A stretch of 40,226 nt of DNA, from NCBI GenBank assembly GCA_022827945.1, contig JAJEIT010000090.1, forward strand, positions 1-40,226. Direction: 5' to 3'. The position numbers and the translations under genes are program-made. The notes beneath the pieces were generated by a model that saw nothing but the letters and a program-made list of their open reading frames with translations, was not told where the DNA came from and did no database searches. This DNA comes from Dehalococcoidia bacterium. GTDB taxonomy: Bacteria > Chloroflexota > Dehalococcoidia > Tepidiformales > Tepidiformaceae. Below are positions 7,544 to 15,058 of the stretch, piece by piece; the first letter of the stretch is position 1; every line of letters starts with the position of its first letter.

Positions 7544-8806
7544 TCAGGGGTAGCGGTACTCGCGCAGGGGGCGCCAGAGCCTCCAGATGAGGAGCGTGGC
7601 GCCGAACGCGAGGAAGGCGCCGAGCATCATGGTGGCGCGCTCGCCAATCCAGGCGGACCAGAGGCCGACCCAGAGCGTGCCGATGTTGTTCGCGGTGACG
7701 GCCGCGAGCACGAGGAAGGCGGAGGCGCGCCCGCGCATGTCGTCGGGGGTGGTGAGCTGCACGGTCGTCTGGCGGACGGCCACGGTGACGGCGTCGGCGA
7801 GGCCGAGGAGGGCGATGGTGATGGCGCCGGCCCAGAGGGCGGTCACGTTCGAGAAGAGGAGGAGGACGACGGCGTAGCCGAGGGAGGCGTAGATGACGAG
7901 CATCCCCTTGGAGCGGTAGCCGGCGAAGAAGAGGGCGCCGAAGGAGCCGGCGACGGCTCCGGCGCTGTTGGCGGAGCCGAGCACCCCCACGGCTCCGGCG
8001 CCGCCCTTGAAGAGGCCCTTGGCGATCACGGGGAGGATCTCGCGGTAGAAGGAGACGACGGTGATGCCGATATCGAGGAGGAAGAGGCCGGGGAGGATGG
8101 GGTGGCGGATGACGAAGAGGAAGCCCTCCCAGACGCGGCGCACGGTCGAGCCCTCGGCGACCTGCTCGACCTGGCCGCGGGCGCGGATGAGGAGGGGCAG
8201 AAGGGCGGCAGGGGCGGTCGTGCCGGCGGCGACGAAGAAGGCGGCGGTGAGGCCCACGCCCTCGGCGACGCCGGCGAAGAGGAGGGGCGCCAGGATGGAG
8301 CCGGCGTTCATGGTGGCCGTCTCGCCGGTGATGGCGAGCATGAGGTGGCGCCGGGGGACGACGGTGGGGGTGAGGGCGGCGGCGGCCGGCTGCGAGATGA
8401 CCTGGGTCGCGGCGGTGATGCCGATCGCGATGTAGACCTGCCAGACCGTGAGCGTTCCCGCAGCGGCAAGGAGGCCCAGCGCGAGCAGCACGACGAAGGT
8501 GACGGCGTGAGCGGCTGCCACGAGGTGCTTGCGGTTCATGTAGTCGGCGAGGGCGCCGCCCCAGAGGAGGGCGGGTATCTGGACGACGAGCTGGACGGCG
8601 CCGATGAGGCCGAGCTGGGCGGGGGAGCCGGTCGTCTCGAAGAGCCACTGGGCGGTGACGAGGATGCGCATCCAGCGCGAGACGACGGTGGCGAGGCCGG
8701 CGGCCCAGAGGTAGCGGTAGTCGCGGTAGGTGAAGGCGGCCCAGGGCCGCAGGCTCTGCGGCCCCTCGTCCTCGATCTCGACCTGGTCCGTGGGCGGCTG
8801 CGTCAG
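7544..8806 (-). CDS. MFS transporter, probable CTG start
   Basis: Major facilitator with about 12 hydrophobic segments, of the MFS_3/EntS-like exporter type. Conserved family signs include RPWAAFTYRDYRYLW before the first helix and GGALADYMNRKHLV (the loop 2-3 motif). The first ATG in frame (8671) would remove helix 1 and the conserved N-terminus. Upstream of it, no ATG, GTG or TTG occurs before an in-frame TAG at 8810-8812. The best start is CTG at 8804-8806, preceded by GAGGGTG and overlapping the upstream gene's TGA as CTGA, which gives 420 residues. It would export or import a small molecule at the cytoplasmic membrane, perhaps linked to the adjoining hydrolase. Substrate unknown. Confidence 0.85.
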   Translation of the reverse strand: MTQPPTDQVEIEDEGPQSLRPWAAFTYRDYRYLWAAGLATVVSRWMRILVTAQWLFETTGSPAQLGLIGAVQLVVQIPALLWGGALADYMNRKHLVAAAHAVTFVVLLALGLLAAAGTLTVWQVYIAIGITAATQVISQPAAAALTPTVVPRRHLMLAITGETATMNAGSILAPLLFAGVAEGVGLTAAFFVAAGTTAPAALLPLLIRARGQVEQVAEGSTVRRVWEGFLFVIRHPILPGLFLLDIGITVVSFYREILPVIAKGLFKGGAGAVGVLGSANSAGAVAGSFGALFFAGYRSKGMLVIYASLGYAVVLLLFSNVTALWAGAITIALLGLADAVTVAVRQTTVQLTTPDDMRGRASAFLVLAAVTANNIGTLWVGLWSAWIGERATMMLGAFLAFGATLLIWRLWRPLREYRYP

Positions 8807-9072
8807 CTGCTAGCACCCTCGGCTTCGGCGCCCTCATCGAGGAGGCGCAGGATGGTGGTGGCGAGGGCGCGCGCGTCGTCGGGGGTGAGCTCGACGGCGA
8901 CGCGGGCGCCGGTGCCCAACTCCTCGTTCACGAAGTCGAGGTTGAGGGCGTGCTCGCGCTGAAGGTGGAAGGGGTGGTCGAAGGAGACGTAGGTCTGGGC
9001 AATGGGGAACCAGCGGTCGCGGGACTTGCCGCTGCCGGCGATCTGGATTTTCTCGGCGATCATGGTGCACAT
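8803..9072 (-). CDS. DUF6295-like small protein
   Basis: 89-residue protein beginning MCTMIAEKIQIAGSGKSRDR, with WFPIAQTYVSFDHPFH and ALNLDFVNEE; by memory this matches the DUF6295 family of small actinobacterial-type proteins of unknown function. The conserved N-terminal Cys, the GSGK stretch and the DHPFH motif suggest a ligand- or metal-binding role, not shown. The start is the ATG at 9072 with GGGAGAG upstream. It lies 12 bp after the hydrolase gene and overlaps the MFS start by 4 bp, so the three genes are probably one transcript. Confidence 0.75.
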   Translation of the reverse strand: MCTMIAEKIQIAGSGKSRDRWFPIAQTYVSFDHPFHLQREHALNLDFVNEELGTGARVAVELTPDDARALATTILRLLDEGAEAEGASS

Positions 9073-9084
9073 GGCGTTCTCTCC

Positions 9085-9845
9085 CTAGCCCAGGGTGCGG
9101 TCGAGGAAGTCCCAGATCTTCTGCCAGCCGTCGACGGCGGCCTCTGCGGCGTAGGCCTGGGGGTAGTTGTAGTAGAAGAAGCCGTGCCCGGCGTTGGGGT
9201 ACATGTGGAACTCGTAGTCCTTCCCCTCGCGCTGGAGGGCGGCCTCGTGCTCGGCGACCTGCTCGGGTGTGGGGCTGAAGTCGTTCTCCCCGAAGAGGCC
9301 GAGGAGGGGCGCGTTCAGGTCGGCGGTGTAGTCGATGGGTCGACGGGCTGCTTCTCGGAGAGCTTGTCGGCGTCCATGACGACGTTCCCGCCCCAGCAGT
9401 CGACGACGGCGTCGACGCCCTCGCTCGAGCGGCAGCCGACGAGGAAGGAATGGCGCCCGCCGGAGCAGGTGCCCATGACGCCGACCTTGCCGGTCACGTA
9501 CGGGAGGGAGCGGAGGTAGGCGATGCAGCCGTCGGCATCGCCGACCACGCGGTCGTCGGGGGCGCCGCCCTCGGCGCGGACCCTGGCGGCGACATCCTCG
9601 GGCTCTCCGCTACCGTCACGGAAATAAAGGTCGGGGCAGATGGTGACGTAGCCGTGGTGGGCGTAGCGGCGGGCGGTCTCCCGGTACCACTCGTCCCAGC
9701 CGGGGATGTGGTGGAGGAGCAGCATCGCGGGGAACGGCCCCTCGCCCAGGGGCCGCGCGAGGTAGGCGTAGATGGAGTCGCCGCCGTCGCCCTGGACGGT
9801 GATGGTCTCGGCAATCATGCCTTCGTAGGCGCGCGTGTCGGTCAT
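9085..9845 (-). pseudogene. Dienelactone hydrolase family, broken by one frameshift
   Basis: Alpha/beta hydrolase of the dienelactone hydrolase type, which hydrolyses dienelactones or related esters in the cytosol. From the ATG at 9845 (GGAGG upstream) the frame reads about 170 residues including the nucleophile elbow GTCSGGRHS (Cys). It then shifts near 9337-9339, where a run of three G (CCC on the coding strand) should be four, and would stop at 9315. In the next frame the protein continues perfectly: PIDYTADLNAPLLGLFGEND (Asp region), then YPNAGHGFFYYN (catalytic His), ending FLDRTLG at 9085. All three catalytic residues survive across the two frames. Either a recent one-base loss or a sequencing/assembly error at a homopolymer. 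The full length would be about 253 residues. Confidence 0.88.
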
Positions 9846-9872
9846 GGGGAGCCTCCTGCAATGGTGGGGCGA

Positions 9873-9931
9873 ATCCTACGGCGCGGCGAGTCGCGTGGGG
9901 AGCGCGCGGCGGGGGCTGTTTCGGGTAGGCT
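9873..9931. promoter_or_regulatory. Divergent promoters between hydrolase and SnoaL genes
   Basis: Minus strand TAGGAT at 9873-9878 with leader to the hydrolase; plus strand TAGGCT at 9926-9931 with a short leader carrying GCGAGGAGG before the SnoaL start. Both are preceded by G, as in other boxes here. -35 boxes are not clear. Confidence 0.4.
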
Positions 9932-9955
9932 GCGCGGTCCAGCGAGGAGGACGAC

Positions 9956-10390
9956 ATGGGAGCACCGACGGTTGAGGACTACACCGCCCTGCGCATGGTG
10001 GCGGAGCGGTACGTGGATGCGGTGAACCGCTTCGACCCGGAGGCCTGGGGCTCGACCTGGGCGCCGGACGGGCAGTGGATCACGAGCACGACGCGGCCGG
10101 GGCGCGAGGAGGTGGTGGCCGACTGGACACGGATCATGGCGAGCATCCCGAACGTCTACATGCACGTCTATTCGGGCGTCATCGACGACGTGACGGGCGA
10201 CACGGCCACGGGACGCTGGTACATGGGCGAGTTCCTGAACCGGGAGGCGGGGCGCACGATGAACTCGCTCTGCTACTTCGATACGTACACTCGCATCGAC
10301 GGGCAGTGGTACATCCAGACGAGGCGGCTGGAGGCGCTCTACCGCGGTCCGGCGGACCTGAGCGGGGACTGGGGCAAGCTCTCGATGTGA
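9956..10390 (+). CDS. SnoaL-like / NTF2-fold protein
   Basis: 144-residue NTF2-fold protein. The pattern YVDAVNRFDPEAWGSTWAPD followed by WITSTTRPGREEVVADW is that of SnoaL_4-type proteins, where the cone-shaped fold holds a small hydrophobic ligand. Family members include polyketide cyclases, limonene-epoxide hydrolase relatives and dioxygenase small subunits; which applies is unknown. The start is the ATG at 9956 with GCGAGGAGG six nt upstream. First of three SnoaL-like genes in the window. Confidence 0.88.
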   Translation: MGAPTVEDYTALRMVAERYVDAVNRFDPEAWGSTWAPDGQWITSTTRPGREEVVADWTRIMASIPNVYMHVYSGVIDDVTGDTATGRWYMGEFLNREAGRTMNSLCYFDTYTRIDGQWYIQTRRLEALYRGPADLSGDWGKLSM

Positions 10391-10416
10391 CGCGGCGGGC
10401 GGCTGGCCCGCTCGCC

Positions 10417-10422
10417 TAGAAT
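10417..10422 (+). promoter_or_regulatory. Leaderless-type -10 box (TAGAAT)
   Basis: TAGAAT ends exactly 6 nt before the ATG at 10429, and there is no ribosome binding site between. This is the geometry of a promoter whose transcript starts at the start codon. Confidence 0.6.
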
Positions 10423-10428
10423 CGTCCC

Positions 10429-12246
10429 ATGGCCGAGGGGGAGCAACGCAGGGAACTCCGCCCGACGGAGGGCGCGGACGCGACCTCGCGGCTGCTCGAG
10501 GAGTTGCTGGCGGAGGGGAGGCCGGTCGCGGAGATCGCGGTGCGGCTCGGCATCAGCGTTCCCGATGCGCACGCGCGCATCAGGGGCGCGCCTCCGGGGC
10601 GGGAGCTGGAGGACGCCGGGCCGCCACTGCCACCGAGCCTCGCGCCACCGGAACAGGCGGGGAGCGGCGGCAAGCGGCGCGCTCCTCCCGCTCCGGGCGG
10701 GGTTGGCGGCGGCCCGCCGGGGAGGCGGCCGAGCGCCCCGGAGCCAGGGCGGGGCCTCTCGCGGCGGGCCTTCCTGGCGCTGGCGGCGGCGGGGGTGGCG
10801 GGGCTGGCCACGGGAGGCACGTTCCTGGCGATGCGGGGGGGCGAGGAAGAGGACACGGTCGTGCGTCCGCCGCGACCCGTCCCGGTTCCGCCCACGCTCA
10901 CGCCCGTGCCACCGGCGCTCACAGCGTTGCAGCCGGCCACGGGCATCTTCAAGGAACTGACCCTCGAGCCGGGCCAACCACTGACGGAGGAGCACGGCAT
11001 CTTCTTCCTGCGGACGCGGGGCGAGGGGGCGGGGAGCGTGACGGGCTGGCAGCTCGCCGAGCCGGGGGGCGCCGGGCCGCCCGTGTACCGGGCGGGCGCG
11101 GGCAGGCGGTTCATCGCGACCGGGGGCGCGCTCCACGAGCGGACAACGGGGCGATCCTGGACGTGGCCGGAAGATCGCCTGCGGCTGCTCGGCCTGTCCG
11201 ACTACGGAGCGCTCTTCGAGGTGATGGAAGACGGGCTGGGGCCGCACCTCACCAAGCGGGCGCGGTACGTGCTCACGAACGGGCAACTGGAGGAGCGGGC
11301 GGAGTTCGAGCTCACGGGAACGGTCCTCCCGTCCATTCCACCGTTCTTCGCCCCGGGCGGGAGGCGCGTCTTCCTGGCGCTCGAGCAGCCACAGCAGTAC
11401 CCCTCGCTGTTCATGCTGGACGGCGCCACGGGAAAGGCGTCGACCGTGTTCGCGCCCCAGCGGCAGCGGACCCTCCAGCGGATCCTGCTCCACGCGACGA
11501 CGCCGGCGAGCGACGGGGAGTCGTTCCTGCTGCCGTTCTCGTACTGGCCCACGCGGCCTCCGCTGACGCTGGGGTACGGCATCTTCGCGACCTTTGTGGC
11601 GCGTCTCGGCTGGGCAGGCGATCATCTGGGGGTGACACGCGTGCGGGTGGACCGCGCGTTCGTCTCCCCGGACGGGTCGCTGGCGGCGGGTGAACGCGTG
11701 CTGGCGGTCCCGGGGACCGAACCACCCCTCTTCGAGGAGACGAGTACGGTGCTGGTGTTCGACGGACAGACGGGGAGGAACCTCTTCCGCGTCCGCTCGG
11801 CCAGGCTCAACTACGGCGATGAGCTCGGCGGCGCTCGCTGGCTCGCCGACTCTTCGGGGGTGGTGATGCAGACGAAAATCGGAGGCAAGGTCGGATACAG
11901 CTTCGTGAGCAGGGACGGGTCGCGGCTGGAGCCGCTCCCCGAACCGCCGGGGCCATCCGAGGAGTGGTTCCGGCACCCGGACATGCGGGGCGCCGCGCCC
12001 TCGCCCGACGACCCGTCGCTGATCGCATTCGGGCGGACGGACTTGTACGACCGCGCCTCCGGCGGCTGGACGAGCATGAACCCAACGGAGGCGGCGCCGG
12101 CGCACGTTGGCCCCTGGGCCGGCGCCGGGAGCGACGAAGTGGTGCTGGCCCTTCCGCACCGGCCCCACCGCATGTTCCCCTTGCTGGCGGACCTGGACGA
12201 GACCCGCATCGAGCACAACCTGCCCTCGGAAGGTGACGATGCTTAA
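10429..12246 (+). CDS. Membrane-anchored protein: HTH-like N-terminus plus exported beta-propeller-like domain
   Basis: 605 residues in three parts. Residues 20-52 look like a helix-turn-helix (EIAVRLGISVPDAHARIRG). Residues 55-108 are a Pro/Gly-rich linker. Residues 111-135 carry a twin-arginine-like start SRRAFLALAAAG followed by a single hydrophobic helix. The remaining 470 residues are rich in beta-strand stretches and aspartate/glycine turns (FMLDGATGKAS, VLVFDGQTGRNLF, RDGSRLEPL), as in WD40/TolB-like propellers. I infer the N-terminus is cytosolic and the propeller outside the membrane, a possible one-component sensor. There is no ribosome site before the ATG, which fits the leaderless promoter. 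Its 3' end overlaps the next gene by 8 bp. I know no exact family for this combination. Confidence 0.75.
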   Translation: MAEGEQRRELRPTEGADATSRLLEELLAEGRPVAEIAVRLGISVPDAHARIRGAPPGRELEDAGPPLPPSLAPPEQAGSGGKRRAPPAPGGVGGGPPGRRPSAPEPGRGLSRRAFLALAAAGVAGLATGGTFLAMRGGEEEDTVVRPPRPVPVPPTLTPVPPALTALQPATGIFKELTLEPGQPLTEEHGIFFLRTRGEGAGSVTGWQLAEPGGAGPPVYRAGAGRRFIATGGALHERTTGRSWTWPEDRLRLLGLSDYGALFEVMEDGLGPHLTKRARYVLTNGQLEERAEFELTGTVLPSIPPFFAPGGRRVFLALEQPQQYPSLFMLDGATGKASTVFAPQRQRTLQRILLHATTPASDGESFLLPFSYWPTRPPLTLGYGIFATFVARLGWAGDHLGVTRVRVDRAFVSPDGSLAAGERVLAVPGTEPPLFEETSTVLVFDGQTGRNLFRVRSARLNYGDELGGARWLADSSGVVMQTKIGGKVGYSFVSRDGSRLEPLPEPPGPSEEWFRHPDMRGAAPSPDDPSLIAFGRTDLYDRASGGWTSMNPTEAAPAHVGPWAGAGSDEVVLALPHRPHRMFPLLADLDETRIEHNLPSEGDDA

Positions 12247-12904
12247 CGACCAACCGGCCGGCGCCCGCCGCGCGTGGCGCTGGCTGAAGCGGCGGCTGCC
12301 CTTCCTGCTGATCACCGTATCCCCGCTGGCGACGGCGCCGCTGGCCGCGCTGCTGCTGTTCACGGCGGGCGGCGAGCACGGAGCGGAAGCGCTGGGCCTG
12401 CCGGAGAACGACCTGTGCAAGTTCGACGGGTTCATCGCCCAGAAATGCTTCTACTACTTCGACTTCTGGCGGACGTGGCTGCTGCTGGCGATTCCGGGCG
12501 CGCTGAACCTGCTGGCGGCGCTCTGGTTCCTCAACCGCAACGGCTATGTGCGGGTGGCGGCGGTGGTGGCGATCGCGCTGGGGCTGGTGCGGACGCTCAT
12601 CGTGCCGGTCGCGACCGTCGCCCTCTCCCAGATCGCCGTCGTGAGCGACGGCGGCCTGTTCCTGCGGGTCGAGGTCGAGGCGACGGGCGTCGTGACCGAG
12701 ATCACCTCACCAACGGAAGGGACGGCGATCCGCCGCATCCTCACGGCGGCCTGGATAGGCGGCGCCGTGTTCTGGGGGATCACGGTGCTGGTGTGGCGGG
12801 CGTACGAGCCGCTGATGGCGCGATTCTGGCGCAACCTCGATCCGCCCGGAGGACCGCGCCTCGACGCCCCACCGCGCTGGACCGGCTTCCTGAAGCGGCG
12901 CTAG
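12239..12904 (+). CDS. YFDFW-family membrane protein, paralog A
   Basis: 221 residues with about four membrane helices (roughly 23-42, 78-98, 103-125, 175-195). Motifs shared with the next three genes: TAPLAALLLF in helix 1, YYFDFWRTWLLL before helix 2, PGALNLL, RNGYVRVAA, a DGG...LR..VE loop, and a tail ending WTGFLKRR. The start is the ATG at 12239 with GGAAGGTG close upstream, overlapping the 3' end of the propeller gene (ATGCTTAA). The overlap indicates translational coupling and a linked role. The loop between helices 1 and 2 contains two Cys (LCKFDGFIAQKC) absent from the other copies, possibly a disulfide if extracytoplasmic. Function unknown. Confidence 0.82.
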   Translation: MLNDQPAGARRAWRWLKRRLPFLLITVSPLATAPLAALLLFTAGGEHGAEALGLPENDLCKFDGFIAQKCFYYFDFWRTWLLLAIPGALNLLAALWFLNRNGYVRVAAVVAIALGLVRTLIVPVATVALSQIAVVSDGGLFLRVEVEATGVVTEITSPTEGTAIRRILTAAWIGGAVFWGITVLVWRAYEPLMARFWRNLDPPGGPRLDAPPRWTGFLKRR

Positions 12905-12935
12905 CGCCGGCCACGATCGGGGCGAGGACGCGGCG

Positions 12936-13571
12936 ATGATCGGGAGGCTGGCGCGCGAGTGGCGAAGCCGTTCCCCATTCCAGTGGCTGCTGATCACGCC
13001 GATCTTCGCCTTGCCGGTCAGCGCACTGCTCGTGTTCACCGTGGGGGGCGCGCTCGATGGACAGGCCCTGGGCCTGGTCGAGGTCGAGTGGACGCGGGAA
13101 GACGGACGGCTCGACCGGACCCACTACTTCTACTTCGACTTCTGGCTCACCTGGGGTCTGCTGACGGCGCCCGGCGCGGTGAACCTGGCGGTCGTGCGGT
13201 GGCTTTCCCACGAGCTGACGTACGTGCGGATCGCGGCGGTGCTCGCGGTCGTGCTGGCGCTGCTGCGGACGTTCGTGGCGCCGGTGGCATCGATCCTGTG
13301 GCTGACGGGGGACGTGATCAGCGACGCGGGCACCCTCCTGCGTATCCCCGTGAGCGAGGCGCGGACCTCCTCCGACCCGTCGCCGGCGTTCGCCACGTGG
13401 AGCCTGCTGATCACGGCGTGGATGGGCGGGCTGGGGATGTGGGTGCTGACGCTGGGGATCTGGCAGGCGTACGCGCCGCTCATGGACCGCTTCTTCCCTC
13501 ACCTGGCGCCGCCCCGCGAGGCGTTCCAGGGGGAGGAGGGGCGCTGGGGCGGTTTCTTCCGGCGGGGCTAG
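12936..13571 (+). CDS. YFDFW-family membrane protein, paralog B
   Basis: 211 residues, four predicted helices. Shared motifs: YFYFDFWLTWGLL, PGAVNLAVVRW, TYVRIAAVLAVVLALLRTFV, a GDVISDAGTLLRI loop, LMDRFFPHLAPPRE, and a tail WGGFFRRG. It diverges most in the loop after helix 2, where the RNGY motif of the others reads HELTY. The start is the ATG at 12936 with a GGGGCGAGGA stretch upstream; it lies 31 bp after paralog A and so is probably in the same transcript. Function unknown. Confidence 0.82.
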   Translation: MIGRLAREWRSRSPFQWLLITPIFALPVSALLVFTVGGALDGQALGLVEVEWTREDGRLDRTHYFYFDFWLTWGLLTAPGAVNLAVVRWLSHELTYVRIAAVLAVVLALLRTFVAPVASILWLTGDVISDAGTLLRIPVSEARTSSDPSPAFATWSLLITAWMGGLGMWVLTLGIWQAYAPLMDRFFPHLAPPREAFQGEEGRWGGFFRRG

Positions 13572-13576
13572 CACGA

Positions 13577-13600
13577 TTGGTGGCCGGTGGCCGGTCCCCG
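13577..13600 (+). repeat. GGTGGCC-rich intergenic repeat
   Basis: TGGTGGCCGGTGGCCGGTCCCC just after the paralog B stop. The same kind of sequence, also ending GGTCCCC, follows the LLM stop at 17153-17195. It may be a dispersed intergenic element. Confidence 0.35.
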
Positions 13601-13630
13601 CACCACAGTTCACGCATGACCTTCGCAACG

Positions 13631-13636
13631 TAGACT
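13631..13636 (+). promoter_or_regulatory. Leaderless-type promoter (TAGACT)
   Basis: TAGACT ends exactly 6 nt before the ATG of paralog C at 13643, with no ribosome site. A partial -35 box TTCACG lies at 13609-13614, 16 bp upstream. It indicates that paralog C can be transcribed apart from A and B. Confidence 0.6.
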
Positions 13637-13642
13637 CCCTGC

Positions 13643-14326
13643 ATGGCCACGACCACGACCCCCATTGCCCCCGCACGCACAGGGCCTCTTGGCGCAATCG
13701 GGAGGGCATGGGACTGGATGGGGAGGCATTCGCCACTCGCACTGCTGGTGGTGACGCCGATGGTGACGGCGCCCCTGACCGCCGTGCTCGTGTTCGGCTT
13801 CGCGCGGGAGCTCAGCGCGAGGGAGCTGGGGCTGCCCATCTGGCGAAACGAGCTGATCCCGGCCACGCTCCACTACTTCGACTTCTGGCCGACGGCATTG
13901 CTGCTGATCGGGCCGGGGGTGCTCAACCTGCTGGTCGTGTTGTGGTTCTTCCAGCGCAACGGGTATATGCGTGTGGCGGCGGCGATTGCCCTTGTGCTGG
14001 CGCTGGTGCGGACCGTGGGCGTCTTGTTCCTGTTCTTCGCGATCGCGCAGTCCGACCTGATCTTTCACGACGGGCAACTGCTGATGCGCATCGAGGTGGA
14101 GCGAACGGGTTTCCTGGCGCTCGAGCCTCGAGCGTCTCCGCGGGAGGCACTGGTTCGCCTGCCCCTGATGATGTGGTTGTTCGGCGCGTTCGCGTGGGGA
14201 CCGAGCGTCCTCGCCTGGGGGCTGTTCAACCTCGTGATGGACCGGTTCCTGCCCCACATGAAGCCGCCGCAAGGGCGGCGGTCCGGGGAAACCCGCAGCT
14301 GGGGCGCGTTCTTCGAACGGCGTTAA
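13643..14326 (+). CDS. YFDFW-family membrane protein, paralog C
   Basis: 227 residues, four predicted helices. Motifs: TAPLTAVLVFGF, LHYFDFWPTALLL, PGVLNLLVVLWFF, QRNGYMRVAAAIALVLALVRT, a QLLMRIEVERTGF loop, LVMDRFLPHMKPPQG and the tail RSWGAFFERR. It is closest to paralog D. The N-terminal extension before helix 1 is about 30 residues and starts with a Thr/Pro-rich stretch. The start ATG is 6 nt after a TAGACT box, so translation is probably leaderless. Function unknown. Confidence 0.83.
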   Translation: MATTTTPIAPARTGPLGAIGRAWDWMGRHSPLALLVVTPMVTAPLTAVLVFGFARELSARELGLPIWRNELIPATLHYFDFWPTALLLIGPGVLNLLVVLWFFQRNGYMRVAAAIALVLALVRTVGVLFLFFAIAQSDLIFHDGQLLMRIEVERTGFLALEPRASPREALVRLPLMMWLFGAFAWGPSVLAWGLFNLVMDRFLPHMKPPQGRRSGETRSWGAFFERR

Positions 14327-14363
14327 CGGGTTGAGGGAGGGTCACGCCTTCTTCCGCCATCGC

Positions 14364-14369
14364 TACACT
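14364..14369 (+). promoter_or_regulatory. -10 box (TACACT) for paralog D
   Basis: TACACT lies 56 nt before the chosen start, giving a leader of about 50 nt with a GGAGG site. A nine-codon reading frame (ATG 14400 to TGA 14429) fits in the leader and overlaps the paralog D start; its use is unproven. Confidence 0.4.
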
Positions 14370-14425
14370 CCAGCCATCGCACGACGCCATAGCACTTCGA
14401 TGCCCACGGGGCGGAGGTCTCCACG

Positions 14426-15058
14426 GTGATGGGCAGGGCCCGGCGCTGGACCGCAAGGCGCTCACCGCTGGTGGTGCTCCTGTTCACGCCCCTGGTGACG
14501 GCGCCCATCAGCGCGGTGCTCGTCTTCGGATTCAGCGAGACGATCGATGCGGGGGTGCTCGGGCTGCCTCGCTTCCGCGAGGAGGGGCCCTTCCCCGCGA
14601 CCAACTTCTACTTCGACTTCTGGCCGACCTGGCTGCTGCTCATCGGGCCGGGCTTCCTGAACCTGCTGGTGGCGCTGTGGCTCTTCCAGCGCAACGGCTA
14701 CGTGCGGGTGGCGGCGGCGCTGGCGCTCGTGGTGGCGGCGATCCGGATCTTCGTGGTGCCGGTCCTGTACTTCTCGTTCGGGCAGTCGGACATCATCAGC
14801 CACGATGGCGGACGGCTCATGCGGATGGAGGTGGAGAACACAGGCTTTCTCCTGGGCAGAGCGCCCACCCCTGAGATCGCCAGGCTGCAACTGCTCGTGA
14901 ACGTGTGGCTGCACGGCGCCTACGCGTGGGGGGCGACCATAGCGCTCGCGGGGCTGTTCAACCTCCTGATGGACCGCATCTGGCCCGGTCTCAAGCCGCC
15001 GCGGAAGCGGGAACCCGGGGAACCGAGGAGCTGGGGCGGCTTCCTCGAGGGGCGCTAG
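14426..15058 (+). CDS. YFDFW-family membrane protein, paralog D
   Basis: 210 residues, four predicted helices. Motifs: TAPISAVLVFGF, FYFDFWPTWLLL, PGFLNLLVALWLF, QRNGYVRVAAALALVVAAIR, a GGRLMRMEVENTGF loop, LLMDRIWPGLKPPRK and the tail RSWGGFLEGR. The start is GTG 14426 or the adjacent ATG 14429; GGAGG at 14413-14417 suits GTG slightly better. The gene ends in CTAG, whose palindrome is at once the TAG stop of this gene and of the convergent alcohol dehydrogenase. Function unknown. Confidence 0.83.
   Translation: MMGRARRWTARRSPLVVLLFTPLVTAPISAVLVFGFSETIDAGVLGLPRFREEGPFPATNFYFDFWPTWLLLIGPGFLNLLVALWLFQRNGYVRVAAALALVVAAIRIFVVPVLYFSFGQSDIISHDGGRLMRMEVENTGFLLGRAPTPEIARLQLLVNVWLHGAYAWGATIALAGLFNLLMDRIWPGLKPPRKREPGEPRSWGGFLEGR

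Noticed and set aside
10339-12435. 698-codon minus-strand open frame opposite the propeller gene
   Set aside because: Arg/Pro/Ala-rich shadow; the plus-strand gene has promoter, Tat-like segment and coherent overlap with the next gene.
14400-14429. Nine-codon upstream reading frame overlapping the paralog D start
   Set aside because: Too short to judge and the overlap could be chance; not listed as a gene.
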